From positions 140,400,120 to 140,464,119 of the forward strand of contig BTPG01000003.1 in NCBI GenBank assembly GCA_036245525.1: 64,000 nucleotides of DNA, written 5' to 3'. Each line of letters opens with the position of its first letter. Position 1 is the first letter of the stretch. The position numbers and the translations under genes were made by a program. This DNA comes from Semisulcospira habei (Eukaryota; Mollusca; Gastropoda; Semisulcospiridae). The notes beneath the pieces are model-generated. The model was not told the origin of the DNA, did not search any database, and saw only the letters and a list, made by a program, of their open reading frames with translations. Shown here in pieces: positions 58,401 to 61,412 of the stretch.

Positions 58401-59413
58401 TTCTCAGCAGTGTTGGAAAAAGCTGGCTGCTTCTCTTTGCCATGTGAGTTACTGATAAGTTTTGTCTCTTTGCTTCAGTTACTGAGTTAGTTTAACATTG
58501 TCTCTGCTGTCATGTGCACCCATCTTTGTGCTTACGCAGTTTCCGTAATTGATCAGCCGTGACAGTTCTTGTTCCTGATGAGCTTTACATTGATCAACAA
58601 TGATTTGAACCACACCTGATTATCTGTGCCTGAGATGGTCACCCATAGTTCAGGGGTTGTGCCTGACTAGCTTGGCACCTTTGGTGCCAAGCTGATCATG
58701 CGCAACCCTTGAAGCAGGTGATCACGGATTGTTGAACTGCTGCAGTAAATCCATCTCTCAAAAGTTGCCTTTTACACTGCTTCTAATCAGGCACTACCTT
58801 TGATGAAAGACATAAAGCTTATCAAGCACAACCATTGAACTACTCTGGTAAATTCATCTCCATATGCAGTTTGATTTATGTTTTAATTGCAGTTACGAGT
58901 GCTATATTTACATCATGTTTTTTAAATCCTTTCTCTTAGTCTGGCTGGCCAGACTTTTACCCCTCCTGTCGTGAAATGGCCTTAGTCACCTGCTCGGCCT
59001 TAAACTCCATTAACTAACTGTTTAGTGTTTTACTTGCTCAGTTGTTTTGTGTGTGTGTTTTTATTCATTTGTTTTTGTGTTTTACTTATACAGTTTTTGT
59101 GCATTTTGCTTATGCAGTTTTTGTTGTGTTTTATTCATTCACTTGTTTGTTACATCTAAATTACACAGTGGGTCCTGCGAGCAATATGCAGATAGCTTTG
59201 CCAGAGATGGTGCTGGGGGTGTCTATAGAGCTAGGAGAGAGCATGCTGCTCTGTGGCCTGGAGAAGGCCTGTCCTGATGAGCATGTGCCAGTTGGTGTGT
59301 ACACAGGGATGGAGGACACCAAGCCACCCTACATCTGCGTGGATGGGCACATGTATGAGAAAACGCACTTTTCCATCTTTTATCCCCTTCACTGTGGAGA
59401 AATCGAGGGTTGA
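19386..59413 (+). CDS. ILEI/FAM3-like type II membrane protein (10 coding exons)
   Basis: Spliced gene, 302 codons if exon 10 runs to its TGA. Residues 1-18 are a basic cytosolic tail, 19-37 a signal anchor (FLVFVACAGIIIYCLHLLF), 38-59 a stem with an NIT glycosylation site, 60-221 an ILEI domain. Cysteines 60, 64, 86 and 217 match the four FAM3-type cysteines, and GRGLNIAVING and LGFRDSFIMIG match two of the most conserved blocks. From 250 a second ILEI-like start appears (C250, C256, C278, with the same 22-residue C-C spacing). ILEI domains occur in secreted FAM3 proteins, the POMGNT1 stem and CEMIP-type proteins, with carbohydrate-related roles in some. The ligand here is unknown. All introns are GT-AG with consistent phases. 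Exon 10 may instead splice at 59352 and continue beyond the window. Introns 5, 7 and 8 carry DIRS elements. Confidence 0.85.
19741..19818 (+). CDS. ILEI gene exon 2 (signal anchor)
   Basis: The acceptor CTCTGCAG precedes 19741 and the donor GTAAGTAC follows at 19819. It encodes GVRRFLVFVACAGIIIYCLH plus LLFSDG. Phase 1 to phase 1. Confidence 0.8.
20039..20244. mobile_element. TTAA-bounded MITE with family A palindrome (A3)
   Basis: TTAACCCATTTAGCCC at 20039 and, reverse complemented, TTAACCTATGAGAGCCCC ending at 20244. The palindrome at 20082-20150 includes TGCCAGATTAGCTTGGCACC. TTAA on both sides and matching ends make this the clearest intact copy. It lies in intron 2. Confidence 0.7.
20245..20640. 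other. Intron 2 sequence with dispersed repeat copy 2
   Basis: 20440-20525 matches 2415-2505. A 97-codon frame (20641-20934) follows in intron 2, with no recognisable domain or splice context, and is not annotated as a gene. Confidence 0.4.
21093..21165. repeat. Foldback hairpin in intron 2
   Basis: A ~22-base arm (ACCTGTCATTAAAAGACCAT) and its near-perfect complement surround a ~28-base loop. Confidence 0.7.
21446..21583. repeat. Foldback element in intron 2
   Basis: Inverted arms of ~60 bases, imperfect: GGGGTTTGCTACACG on the left against CGTGTAGCACACCCC on the right, GTACCC against GGGTAC inside. Confidence 0.65.
22417..22468. repeat. 26-bp direct tandem duplication
   Basis: AATTCAGTCAGCTTTTTCAA followed by AATTCC occurs twice back to back. 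Confidence 0.8.
22533..22596. repeat. Family B hairpin (B5)
   Basis: Arms CAAGAGACATAAATTCACAT, GAGCCCCTG and CAGGGGCTCATGAA, ATTTATGTCTTCTG. The inner stem CCCCTG/CAGGGG replaces CCCCCG/CGGGGG of other copies on both arms. Confidence 0.7.
22748..22795 (+). CDS. ILEI gene exon 3 (stem)
   Basis: Acceptor CTGTTGCAG, donor GTATGT. Encodes SRQIWDVQGSSLNITA with an N-glycosylation sequon. Phase 1 to phase 1. Confidence 0.75.
22814..22884. repeat. Foldback hairpin just after the exon 3 donor
   Basis: A 34-base arm containing TGTGCTGGTCTTTGATTTTG pairs with its near-perfect complement around an AGA loop, starting 19 bases after the exon 3 donor. Confidence 0.8.
23155..23257 (+). CDS. ILEI gene exon 4 (start of ILEI domain)
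   Basis: Acceptor ACTCTAG, donor GTAAGT. Encodes DDGCGVECAPDQLSFYIRTG then GDKNVAGPTICFEGN. Holds the first three conserved cysteines. Ends in phase 2, four codons plus two bases after the third cysteine codon. Confidence 0.85.
23295..23400. repeat. Poly(C)-poly(A) tract
   Basis: About 75 bases of interrupted C runs pass directly into ~21 A residues, in intron 4. The inverse arrangement occurs at 61322-61412. Confidence 0.85.
23457..23504. repeat. Small hairpin in intron 4
   Basis: AACCCTTTTAGTGTCGGT pairs with ACTGACACCGAAAAGGGTT. Confidence 0.6.
23993..24051 (+). CDS. ILEI gene exon 5
   Basis: Acceptor TTCTTGCAG, donor GTGAGG. Encodes VIMSNDLKNFGRGLNIAVIN, the most conserved FAM3 core. 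Phase 2 to phase 1. Confidence 0.85.
24255..24775. repeat. ~167-bp tandem repeats (mollusc-type)
   Basis: Three diverged units share ACAACTTCAAAC, CAAACTTGGTACA, CTGATAGTA...GACCTTCCTATGCAT and AGGTCAAGGGTCACAAGA. The spacing between equivalent positions at 24461 and 24628 is 167 bases. Further units flank DIRS-1 at 26098-26215 and 33110-33400, so the array was present before DIRS-1 inserted. Confidence 0.7.
24776..25334. other. Unassigned intron 5 sequence
   Basis: No ORF or repeat recognised. Confidence 0.4.
25335..25570. repeat. 64-bp tandem duplication and short derived repeats
   Basis: The unit CTTGATAGTAAATTACATAA...AAGTTACTTCTGT occurs twice (25335-25460). Shorter AAGTNACTTG units, several forming small inverted pairs such as AAGTAACTTC/AAGTTACTT, follow to 25570. 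Confidence 0.75.
25571..26218. other. Intron 5 sequence up to DIRS-1
   Basis: 25680-25820 has AAGTGCCCC-type repeats. 26098-26215 is a unit of the 167-bp repeat. Confidence 0.4.
26495..27975 (+). pseudogene. DIRS-1 gag-like ORF with a 5' intron
   Basis: ATGGCGAG (26495-26502) is followed by donor GTAAGG. An acceptor CTTTGTGTTACAG ends at 26690. Splicing joins MAS to TQICTCRRCKGFQWPTDSHT, a CxxC zinc-finger-like start (CTCRRC...LCLPC). Downstream, the Ser/Arg-rich region and C-terminal FRDL-type block occur in shifted frames up to 27975. At least three frameshifts make it non-functional. DIRS-2 and DIRS-3 carry the same N-terminal motif. Confidence 0.6.
26503..26690 (+). other. Predicted intron in DIRS-1 gag leader
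   Basis: 188 bases from GTAAGG to TTACAG. Removing it places an ATG in frame with the zinc-finger motif. DIRS-2 has the equivalent ATGGCGAA|GTAAGG (about 43782) and TTGCAG (54239). Confidence 0.5.
27980..29051. mobile_element. TTAA-flanked piggyBac-like non-autonomous element
   Basis: TTAA at 27976-27979 and 29052-29055 are target duplications: DIRS-2 reads GCCTTTAATGAGCA uninterrupted at the same place. Ends are CCCTTTGAACCTGG and, inverted, CCCTGTCATCCCTG, sharing CCCT as in piggyBac-type elements. The left end has an inverted pair, AACCGCTGTAGCGGTT. A short acidic frame (LQLDSDAEFGGS at ~28395) might be a piggyBac N-terminal relic, but no transposase catalytic region was seen. Confidence 0.7.
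29056..30893 (+). pseudogene. DIRS-1 reverse transcriptase and start of RNase H
   Basis: The continuous open frame (it begins inside the TTAA element at 28752) contains, from ~29940, DIRS-type RT: RRLFVVPKPGGKWRPVIDLS, VSLDLSHAYLHV (catalytic Asp), ALPFGLNLSPWVFTRIMDA and STYLDELLLRNQ. The last is the YLDD box with the second Asp changed to Glu. RNase H starts with FSICTDASLDGWGAHL at ~30825 and the frame stops at 30891. The N-terminal ~300 codons are out of frame relative to the gag C-terminus of the other copies. Confidence 0.8.
30894..31720 (+). pseudogene. DIRS-1 RNase H end and methyltransferase-like region
   Basis: Shifted frames continue RNase H (VNATVVAYIQKQGG at ~31010). Then HMIDLFATRWNKQLPLFVSP, WAVDALSVSWEGLVAYAYPP and LLVTPFSWNKTW (31260-31500) make up the DIRS methyltransferase-like module between RNase H and recombinase. 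At least three frameshifts. Confidence 0.65.
31720..32680 (+). pseudogene. DIRS-1 tyrosine recombinase
   Basis: Core-binding part at 31795-32090 (EFFLWLFREQDLAPITIHGY, ADTYRHLGRPDPGA, LPWVLTWLNSSRFEPL). A frameshift at ~32090 precedes the first catalytic Arg block (RVSELHTLS). The end region with the His-x-x-Arg and Tyr boxes (32440-32680) is badly shifted. Confidence 0.65.
32765..32870. repeat. DIRS-1 internal complementary region
   Basis: Its reverse complement runs from the right end (GTAAGTATTTTTCG...GAGAAAAATACA) across TTT into the left end (GTTTCCTCAAAATACATTAC), i.e. the circle junction. Confidence 0.75.
33101..33433. other. Intron 5 sequence after DIRS-1 with 167-bp repeat units
   Basis: Begins TTTGTAG, acceptor-like. 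Units with AAATTTGGCAGAAAGGTAG, GATAAGACC and GGTCAAGGTCACAG occur up to ~33400. Confidence 0.5.
33434..34000 (-). mobile_element. Module C, copy 3
   Basis: Inverted relative to copies 1 and 2, from GAAGGGACTTTTTAGG through ATTGTAATTGAATGTCTCAT and CTCTAGAACTAGAAG-type blocks to a short CT tract at ~33995. It joins directly to hairpin B6. Confidence 0.65.
34037..34103. repeat. Family B hairpin (B6)
   Basis: Arms CATCTCCAAGAGGAATAGAT and ATCTATGCCTCTTGAGGATG. Confidence 0.7.
34140..34377 (-). mobile_element. Dispersed module D, copy 3
   Basis: Contains CAGAAGAGCATG, TAGCTAGGTAAAGTCAACCT, TTTTGTCACCATTTT and GACAAATGACGTTTGACA, inverted relative to copy 1. Confidence 0.65.
34383..34449. repeat. 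Family B hairpin (B7)
   Basis: Arms CATCTCCAAGAGGCATAGAT and ATCTATGCCTCTTGAGGAT. Hairpin plus module D is tandemly duplicated here (34037-34377 and 34383-34722). Confidence 0.7.
34495..34722 (-). mobile_element. Dispersed module D, copy 4
   Basis: Nearly identical to copy 3, over the same span. Confidence 0.65.
34723..35012. other. End of intron 5
   Basis: GTATTGTATTGTACC-type tail at 34734-34748, then a retroposon-like but unassigned block up to exon 6. Confidence 0.35.
35013..35063 (+). CDS. ILEI gene exon 6
   Basis: Acceptor TTTCCAG, donor GTAAGT. Encodes GKSFEVKEVTSFDTYVD, matching the FAM3 segment before the domain's second half. Intron 5 before it is ~11 kb and holds DIRS-1. Confidence 0.85.
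35649..35733 (+). CDS. ILEI gene exon 7
   Basis: Acceptor ATTTTCAG, donor GTCAGT (weaker consensus). Encodes DGSLIRFLKKGVPDGS and ILLIASFDEASSG. Phase 1 to phase 2. Confidence 0.85.
35799..35840. repeat. Small hairpin in intron 7
   Basis: CTTTTTGTTGTGATGATTC pairs with GAATCATCATGACAAAAAG around CTGCAA. Confidence 0.65.
35863..36057. mobile_element. MITE with family A palindrome (A4)
   Basis: TTAACCATGATG at 35863, palindrome 35907-35972 (GTTCAAGGGTTGTGCCAG ... TGTCACCACCCTTGAC), diverged complement of the left end at ~36044-36057. Confidence 0.5.
36311..36376. repeat. Family B hairpin (B8)
   Basis: Best preserved copy: GCAAGAGGCATAGGTCCTTA, GAGCCCTCGCA and TGCGGGGGCTCATGAGG, ATCTATGCCTCTTGC. 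Confidence 0.75.
37259..38908 (+). CDS. DIRS-3 gag-like ORF (549 codons)
   Basis: ATG at 37259 gives MWLCSRCGDYRWPTDTHSVC and a second CxxC (CKLCAAW): an N-terminal Cys-rich motif. Residues ~70-170 contain two DPSGGS(V/P)CRL repeats, and ~170-290 are very rich in Arg-Ser and Arg-Pro. The C-terminal ~200 residues are the conserved part (LKRKVAAF, GFKDLRDVF, DMSFRRDWYAGHSQAF, KTAALVRNSLACSGVLELL). It stops at TGA 38906, where the other copies read CGG/CGA in LMRRDALLR. The stop is therefore probably a CpG-type mutation, and the frame continues to ~39247. Presumed nucleic-acid-binding structural protein of the element. Confidence 0.7.
   Translation: MWLCSRCGDYRWPTDTHSVCLPCSGCSSGRRCKLCAAWPETLWEDLWSFYRRERSRPANERPAPVGTLAALDVSSDHSHTKRSSRRGSRSLADHRTATAATPADPSGGSVCRLRARLTESGQQQSTLSRPLLTSRPHHSPRTKPADPSGGSPCRLSGLLSEYGPERHQHRPSRRSRDPDPYRSSSRHLRSRSPRERRPRVPRRPASPRAPSRSDPRRASPSLRHRPCRPSSHRRVSSPRARRAPSSPHSPVLERSRPRSRSRSPPRLPPRSPLPSRSLSTLEVRRSPSTSLRSVVVPVPYRRPLEDDALSLLPEDSVSALLDEEGRSTSPAALEDAAPSALSSSARLETLSALDEAARIVAATLPADACPASPPLKRKVAAFVDAERQGKKFKSLPQLPGFKDLRDVFSSHLQLATSREPVFFSDRRWPADLDMSFRRDWYAGHSQAFSIPLPTLDPSAVSLAGGLILLRRSLPRGLDKTAALVRNSLACSGVLELLTQALVHRVEESWHPSVSPLLGDLLVLAETANRAAYHSSVNAMAASANCDLMR
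38909..39440 (+). pseudogene. DIRS-3 gag C-terminus beyond the stop
   Basis: Same frame continues ALLRACSTLPQDLRAQLRR, GPLLFGDTWSAV and a Pro/Arg-rich tail to 39247. The following PTPQGRWSAGG block is in another frame. Confidence 0.6.
39440..39890 (+). repeat. Gag-derived repeat units replacing RT sequence in DIRS-3
   Basis: Three units of CCGCTGAYCCTTCCGGAGGR, then TCTG...GCCGGC...CTCACTGAG, start near 39460, 39625 and 39755. The same unit occurs in gag at ~37560 and ~37695. They occupy the place where DIRS-1 and DIRS-2 have RT from the N-terminus through the first catalytic Asp. Confidence 0.65.
39890..40940 (+). pseudogene. DIRS-3 partial RT and RNase H
   Basis: Starts inside RT at FGRIPVRTQP (shifted) / GFPFGLNLSPGVSTRLRDAV, then SNYLDDLLLRNQSE (intact YLDD), a frameshift at ~40110, then RRFVHLGMKFATDLNSVRLP and RNase H: ITLGVDASLSGWGVH (40515-40560), INWLELQAVWQAL, LLVLSDNTTVVAYI and HVPGHLNVLADSLAR, ending at the stop at 40938. 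The RNase H Asp-Glu-Asp-Asp residues appear present. RT motif A Asp is missing. Confidence 0.75.
40941..41260 (+). pseudogene. DIRS-3 methyltransferase-like region
   Basis: Same frame as RNase H after the stop: VDLFATRWNHQLPLFVSPIP, AWAVDALSIPWNCLVAYAYP, LLVAPFAWNRSWTTD. It runs into a 20-base poly(A) at 41233-41252 that is not present in DIRS-1. Confidence 0.65.
41415..42420 (+). pseudogene. DIRS-3 tyrosine recombinase
   Basis: 41480-42170 carries DFFLWLFRDQGLAPITVRGY, ADTFRHLGRPDPGA, LPWVLTWLNSARFEPLPLAQ and ALVAASRASELYAL (first catalytic Arg), then the long variable region. A frameshift at ~42175 precedes the HAHEVRAMATSVAFDRNCAV block (His-x-x-Arg) and FARFYLRDL with the nucleophilic Tyr, which itself follows an in-frame TGA at ~42254. 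Two frames and a stop make it inactive. Confidence 0.7.
42481..42575. repeat. DIRS-3 internal complementary region
   Basis: Its complement reads from the right end (AGAGAAAAATGAA) through TTT into the left end (ATTTCCTCAAAAACATTACC). Confidence 0.8.
42843..42969 (+). CDS. ILEI gene exon 8
   Basis: Acceptor TTTTTCTGACAG, donor GTGAGA. Encodes LREDAKKWLKLYGSSLVDSL and GFRDSFIMIGQKGLKDGHAI. The right end of DIRS-3 lies 12 bases before the exon, so the branch point used here must be element-derived or lost. Confidence 0.9.
43033..43145. repeat. Family B hairpin (B9) with duplicated right arm
   Basis: Hairpin 43033-43098, followed by a second partial right arm (CAGGGGCCCATGAAAATGTA, TGTCTCTGGCTGC). 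Confidence 0.65.
43146..43494. other. Intron 8 sequence before DIRS-2
   Basis: No gene seen; an imperfect inverted pair around AACCAGCATAAACAGC and GCTGCC...TTTATGCGAC lies at ~43190-43275. Confidence 0.35.
44274..44976 (+). pseudogene. LINE-D endonuclease domain
   Basis: IMANVRSIRPKSDNMNFEEL, CLMCFSETWWSDDVSDDSV (metal-binding Glu), GGGVGLYVNERWC, VTVIYTPPPPP, FIASDFNDCD follow the AP-endonuclease order. A frameshift at ~44880 precedes the final GNSDHNSVFLVPAY (catalytic Asp-His) block, and Gypsy is inserted just beyond it. A C run at 44661-44674 lies in the coding part. Confidence 0.75.
44979..46910 (-). repeat. Gypsy 3' LTR (interrupted)
   Basis: Matches 50691-51680 except for an insertion at 45436-46369. 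Confidence 0.85.
45436..46369 (-). mobile_element. LINE-F fragment inserted in the Gypsy 3' LTR
   Basis: Flanked by 8-base duplications ACATGTAA (45428-45435 and 46370-46377). The minus-strand frame 46184-45612 encodes ~190 residues of RT C-terminus: QACYFHLRRISQIRKYL, LSRIDYCNSLLSGLP, LQRVQNNAARLVL, HWLPIPQRIQYKV, FGPRSFSVYDPSIWNTLP. The 3' tail ends in (TTAT)n-type repeats at 45436-45455 with a TTATAATGTGCTTA...TCTAAGCGCACA motif like that of LINE-C. Confidence 0.8.
46914..46924 (-). promoter_or_regulatory. Gypsy polypurine tract
   Basis: AAAAAGGGGGG on the minus strand, 3 bases from the 3' LTR. Confidence 0.7.
47160..49157 (-). pseudogene. Gypsy RT and RNase H
   Basis: Linker and RT entry at 49157-48549 (HEVNLTSNEPVRNKPYRLPY, VIRESKSPYASPVV), an insertion at 48291-48543, then VIVKKPDGSNRVCVDYRRLN, FFSKIDLSKGYWQIK (catalytic Asp), VVFYWDDILIHTK (YxDD box as YWDD), and RNase H FFLRTDASNEGVGAVLMQD, YSTTEKECQAII, MDHQPLNYLN, ending GADYLSRAV at 47160. 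No integrase zinc finger or DDE core follows. Confidence 0.85.
48291..48543 (+). mobile_element. Short retroposon inserted in Gypsy RT
   Basis: Flanked by ACAAC (48286-48290 and 48544-48548). Starts with a C-rich run, ends with GCGCTTTGAGT...AAAAAGCGCCTATATAA and a (TATTAT)n tail at 48526-48541, the tail type of the CR1-group elements here. It is a SINE or a 5'-truncated LINE. Confidence 0.7.
49154..49483 (-). pseudogene. Gypsy aspartic protease region
   Basis: VSGFVGNTPVRVLRDTGCSC carries the DTG catalytic triad; ILANGTVRIIPLANVSIDT follows. A one-base shift at ~49158 moves the following pol sequence (LRGEVKVLCVKTPVYDLIIG) into the frame of 49226-48423. Confidence 0.75.
49419..50675 (-). 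pseudogene. Gypsy gag: coiled coil, SCAN-like capsid, zinc knuckle
   Basis: Start at 50675 (MDFFSWLSGKGSRR). Residues 55-130 are a Glu/Arg-rich coiled coil. An in-frame TAG at 50249-50247 is followed in the same frame by KLPPFVENSDKMDAYLERFE, a Gypsy capsid start, then FRNCKPEEGETPGLFIERIR and YLEKWIELAG, which resemble SCAN-type capsid helices. The zinc knuckle is CFLCGKKGHKVIRC (C-x2-C-x4-H-x4-C). The frame ends at 49419, overlapping the protease frame by ~65 bases in another register across an A7 run. Confidence 0.75.
50671..50687 (-). promoter_or_regulatory. Gypsy primer binding site
   Basis: TGGCACCTCTGAATGGA on the minus strand, 3 bases from the 5' LTR. It begins TGG as required for pairing with a tRNA CCA end; the tRNA is not identified. 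Confidence 0.6.
50691..51680 (-). repeat. Gypsy 5' LTR
   Basis: 990 bases, TGTTAC to GTAACA. Confidence 0.85.
51681..53500 (+). pseudogene. LINE-D reverse transcriptase
   Basis: Linker at 51686-52125 (WDVFLDSSVGVD, LNNKPWVSKSLKAILNEN), RT entry KKTVGPDNICGRVLRLCA at 52310-52360, a stop at 52432, then DYRPVALTSVVMKCFERVV, DPFQFAYKQSRCTDDATLTL, VHILFMDFSSAFNTIQP (catalytic Asp), LLIKYSDDTALE (YxDD box as YSDD, Ala to Ser), NVSKTKELQIDF, a stop, then YKYLGTVIDDKLPF and the C-terminal SFIESVITFSSVCWYGGLSV to ~53400. Frame breaks at ~52110, 52432, 53099 and 53396. Confidence 0.8.
53501..54180 (+). other. LINE-D 3' region and UTR
   Basis: Shifted frames carry PSGRRLC-type sequence to ~53600; the rest is AT-rich UTR with AATAAAG at 54153 and a TTATTC tail. 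Confidence 0.6.
54231..55900 (+). pseudogene. DIRS-2 gag-like region
   Basis: MTCRRCKGFQWPTGLHTLCL starts at 54249 (zinc-finger-like motif after the element's acceptor TTGCAG at 54239). Blocks homologous to DIRS-1 gag follow in several frames, including FRDL at ~55440, DIKFRQAWYAGHSQAF at ~55545 and ANCDLMRRDALLKS at ~55863. Many frameshifts. Confidence 0.65.
55901..57190 (+). pseudogene. DIRS-2 reverse transcriptase
   Basis: ISSDPAPLRCSPLWTRVPVD at ~56330, VSLDLSDAYRHVPRH (catalytic Asp) at ~56635, SNYLDDLLLRNQ at ~56830, RRFVHLGMEFPTDLNRVCL at ~56950, QLHVLLQWRPSS at ~57160. Frameshifts at ~56470, 56740, 56870. Confidence 0.7.
57191..57970 (+). pseudogene. DIRS-2 tyrosine recombinase after an internal deletion
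   Basis: Near 57240 the sequence jumps from the RNase H start to LPWVLPWLNSSRFEPLPLAR. Then ARVSALHDLSEDPACMQF (first catalytic Arg block), and at 57730-57965 RIRAHEVRAVTASSAFDRNC (His-x-x-Arg) and FAHFYLRDLSDHQE (Tyr nucleophile). About 1.2 kb of RNase H, methyltransferase and the recombinase N-terminus, present in DIRS-1, is missing. Confidence 0.7.
58020..58105. repeat. DIRS-2 internal complementary region
   Basis: Complement of GAGAAAATACA, TTT, GTTTCCTCAAAATACATTAC. Confidence 0.75.
58374..58443 (+). CDS. ILEI gene exon 9 (end of ILEI domain)
   Basis: Acceptor TTTTTGTCTGCAG, donor GTGAGT. Encodes ISRKDKSEDFSAVLEKAGCF then SLP, with the fourth conserved cysteine. DIRS-2 ends 13 bases before the exon. 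Confidence 0.85.
58649..58713. repeat. Family A palindrome (A5)
   Basis: TTCAGGGGTTGTGCCTGACT and GCGCAACCCTTGAA arms around CTTGGCACCTTTGGTGCCAAG, in intron 9. Termini not resolved. Confidence 0.6.
59169..59413 (+). CDS. ILEI gene exon 10 (second ILEI-like start; last exon or spliced at 59352)
   Basis: Acceptor AAATTACACAG. Encodes LGPASNMQIALPEMVLGVSI, then CGLEKACPDEHVPVGVYTG and PPYICVDGHM. Read through, it stops at TGA 59411-59413. Alternatively a GTATGAG donor at 59353 ends the exon in phase 2, exactly four codons plus two bases after the cysteine codon, as in exon 4. That parallel supports a second, exon-duplicated ILEI domain continuing downstream, but no later exon was recognised before 64000. 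Confidence 0.7.
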
Positions 59414-60110
59414 CTGCTGAAAAGCAGTATCTTGCTTTTCCTTAGTTTTGCAGGAGACGCTTTTGAAATTTTGGACCTATTTTGAACCTTCCTGCAAGAA
59501 TTTAAGATGCCCCTCAAAATTTTACAATGTTATTGGGCAGCCTATTTTATTATTTACATCCATGGTATTATGGCTATATCTAAATTCTGGTCTGGATTAT
59601 TAAAGAAAAAGTAACACGAGTGAAGATACTCTATGTCTGGCAATCAGAAAGGCGATAAATAATGGCAGCCGAAACACCATATCTCAACATAGGACAACCT
59701 TTTGATGACAGATCCTGAGAAGTGTTGACTGCCGAAACACAGTATCTCAACATACGACAACCTTTTTTTTACTGACAGATCCTGCAAAGTGTTGACTGCC
59801 GAAACCATGTATCTTCACATGGCTCCTTCACTGTGTTAGAAAACCAGCGGTTTCAGAGAGGAAGCGGGCAGCCAGATTCATGTAGATTGTTCTACTTGGG
59901 ATCTGTTGTGAACAAAGTAGACAGAAAGCGTCTCTAGAAATGTTTTATTTTAAACTAACACTATTCCGCAGGTAATTCTCCAGCCTGTCGTTCGTGAATT
60001 CTATTTTACTATTTGATGCATTTGGTGATAATGCATTAGGGAAACATTTATTTAGACACATTATACATACTCATAGCACACTGATTTGACTTATTTTTAA
60101 TTGGTAGAGT
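59414..60110. other. 3' UTR or next intron of the ILEI gene
   Basis: Contains three diverged ~71-bp tandem units (59657-59830: GTTGACTGCCGAAACACAGT, ATCTCAACAT, ACAACCTTTT, GACAGATCCTG). No clear AATAAA signal was seen near the TGA. Confidence 0.5.
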
Positions 60111-60267
60111 CGCTATACTGCCAGTACGTATGTGGCAACCATGCAACTCTCACAATACATTAACAAAACATAATCAAAGTAGTTTAAGCACCTGCATACA
60201 CATGCATGCACACACACGGAGAGAGTGAAGAGAGAGAGCGAGACGAGTGAGATAGAGAGCGAGCGAT

Positions 60268-60269
<2 letters not shown>

Positions 60270-60304
<35 letters not shown>
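60270..60304. repeat. (GA)n microsatellite
   Basis: About 17 GA units directly against a retroposon tail beginning AAATGAAATGAAACTTTATT. Confidence 0.85.
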
Positions 60305-60307
<3 letters not shown>

Positions 60308-60840
60308 GAAATGAAACTTTATTCGCCAACAGATAAAGTACTTAGCACATGGGCCACTTTTCGGACTTGACGTTTTTACTCTATACAAGATAGTCAAACA
60401 GTACATCGAGATGTAAAATGTAGTTTCACACACACTCGTACAATCGTGTTGACTGGCTTGCATATATATTATAATGCACGGCAATAGAATAGTTTACAGT
60501 ATAAGCATGGTGGATAGATAAAATGTTCAGGATTAGGGGATCATGAGGGGAAAAAAAACAACTCTGAAGAGTTTATGCTGGACTTAATGATTAGTGCTTA
60601 AAGAGGATTTCTATACACAAAGAGAGCGACCTGCAGTGCGTTATGCTTGATGGCAAGGTGTTCCATAATGAGCCACTGGAAAATGCATGGCTAGTTTTAA
60701 ATATGTCAATTCTGGGACATGGCATCATAAAATTTCTTCTGGATGTGGAATAGCCCAGGTCAGATTTAGTAAAAAGTTTGCATAGATATTCTGGAGAGAC
60801 AGACGGAGAGACAGACAGAGAGGATAGCAAACTATTTTAC
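60305..60840 (-). pseudogene. LINE-E: 3' end of a CR1-group retrotransposon
   Basis: Minus frame 60830-60591 encodes the last ~65 RT residues (RRNFMMPCPRIDIFKTSHAF, SSGSLWNTLPSSI), similar to the end of LINE-B. The 3' UTR extends to 60305 and ends in an AATAAAGTTTCATTTCATTT tail. Confidence 0.7.
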
Positions 60841-61321
60841 AGCTGTACCTTTAAATCCGGTGTTAACGACTGACTGCTCCATTTACAAAAATATTATTCC
60901 AATGGAGAAAATAACACTTCATCAAGTTGTCGGCCATTTTCGCACGATTACAGTAAGACAGCTTTCGGCACACACTGGTAATGCTGTCAAATTGTTCACA
61001 AGTATGAACCTCACAATTTCCACAAAGGCGATTAGCGTATATTTAATTGTAGTAAAGTCTTTGATGCGCTGACAAATGTTTTGATTATAGGACGATTTTC
61101 ACAACGCAAGCTGTGTGTCACACAGTAGTACATGATGTTGGCTGTTTCGCATGGCGTGGTCCACATAACTTCTGAGACAGTGTTGCAAGAAAATACTTTT
61201 TGCAAATCCGCTTTCTTTCCCAGATAGGTTAAAAAAAAAAAAAACTCCTTTCCCTGCACCTGCAAAACCTTTCTTGAATTTTTCTTCCAGGTGTCTGGCA
61301 TGGCTAATTTCTGCATAAACA

Positions 61322-61412
61322 GCTTTTTTTTTTTTTTTTTTTTGGGGGGGGGGGGGGGTGGGGGGGGTGGTGGTGGGGGGGGGTAAGGGGGGGAGTAAGG
61401 GGGGGGGGGCGG
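61322..61412. repeat. Poly(T)-poly(G) tract
   Basis: About 22 T residues pass directly into ~70 bases of G runs; on the minus strand this is C runs followed by A, as at 23295-23400. Confidence 0.85.

Noticed and set aside
59042..59160. Phe-rich hydrophobic frame before exon 10 as a signal peptide
   Set aside because: It is the polypyrimidine-rich end of intron 9, with a clear TTACACAG acceptor.
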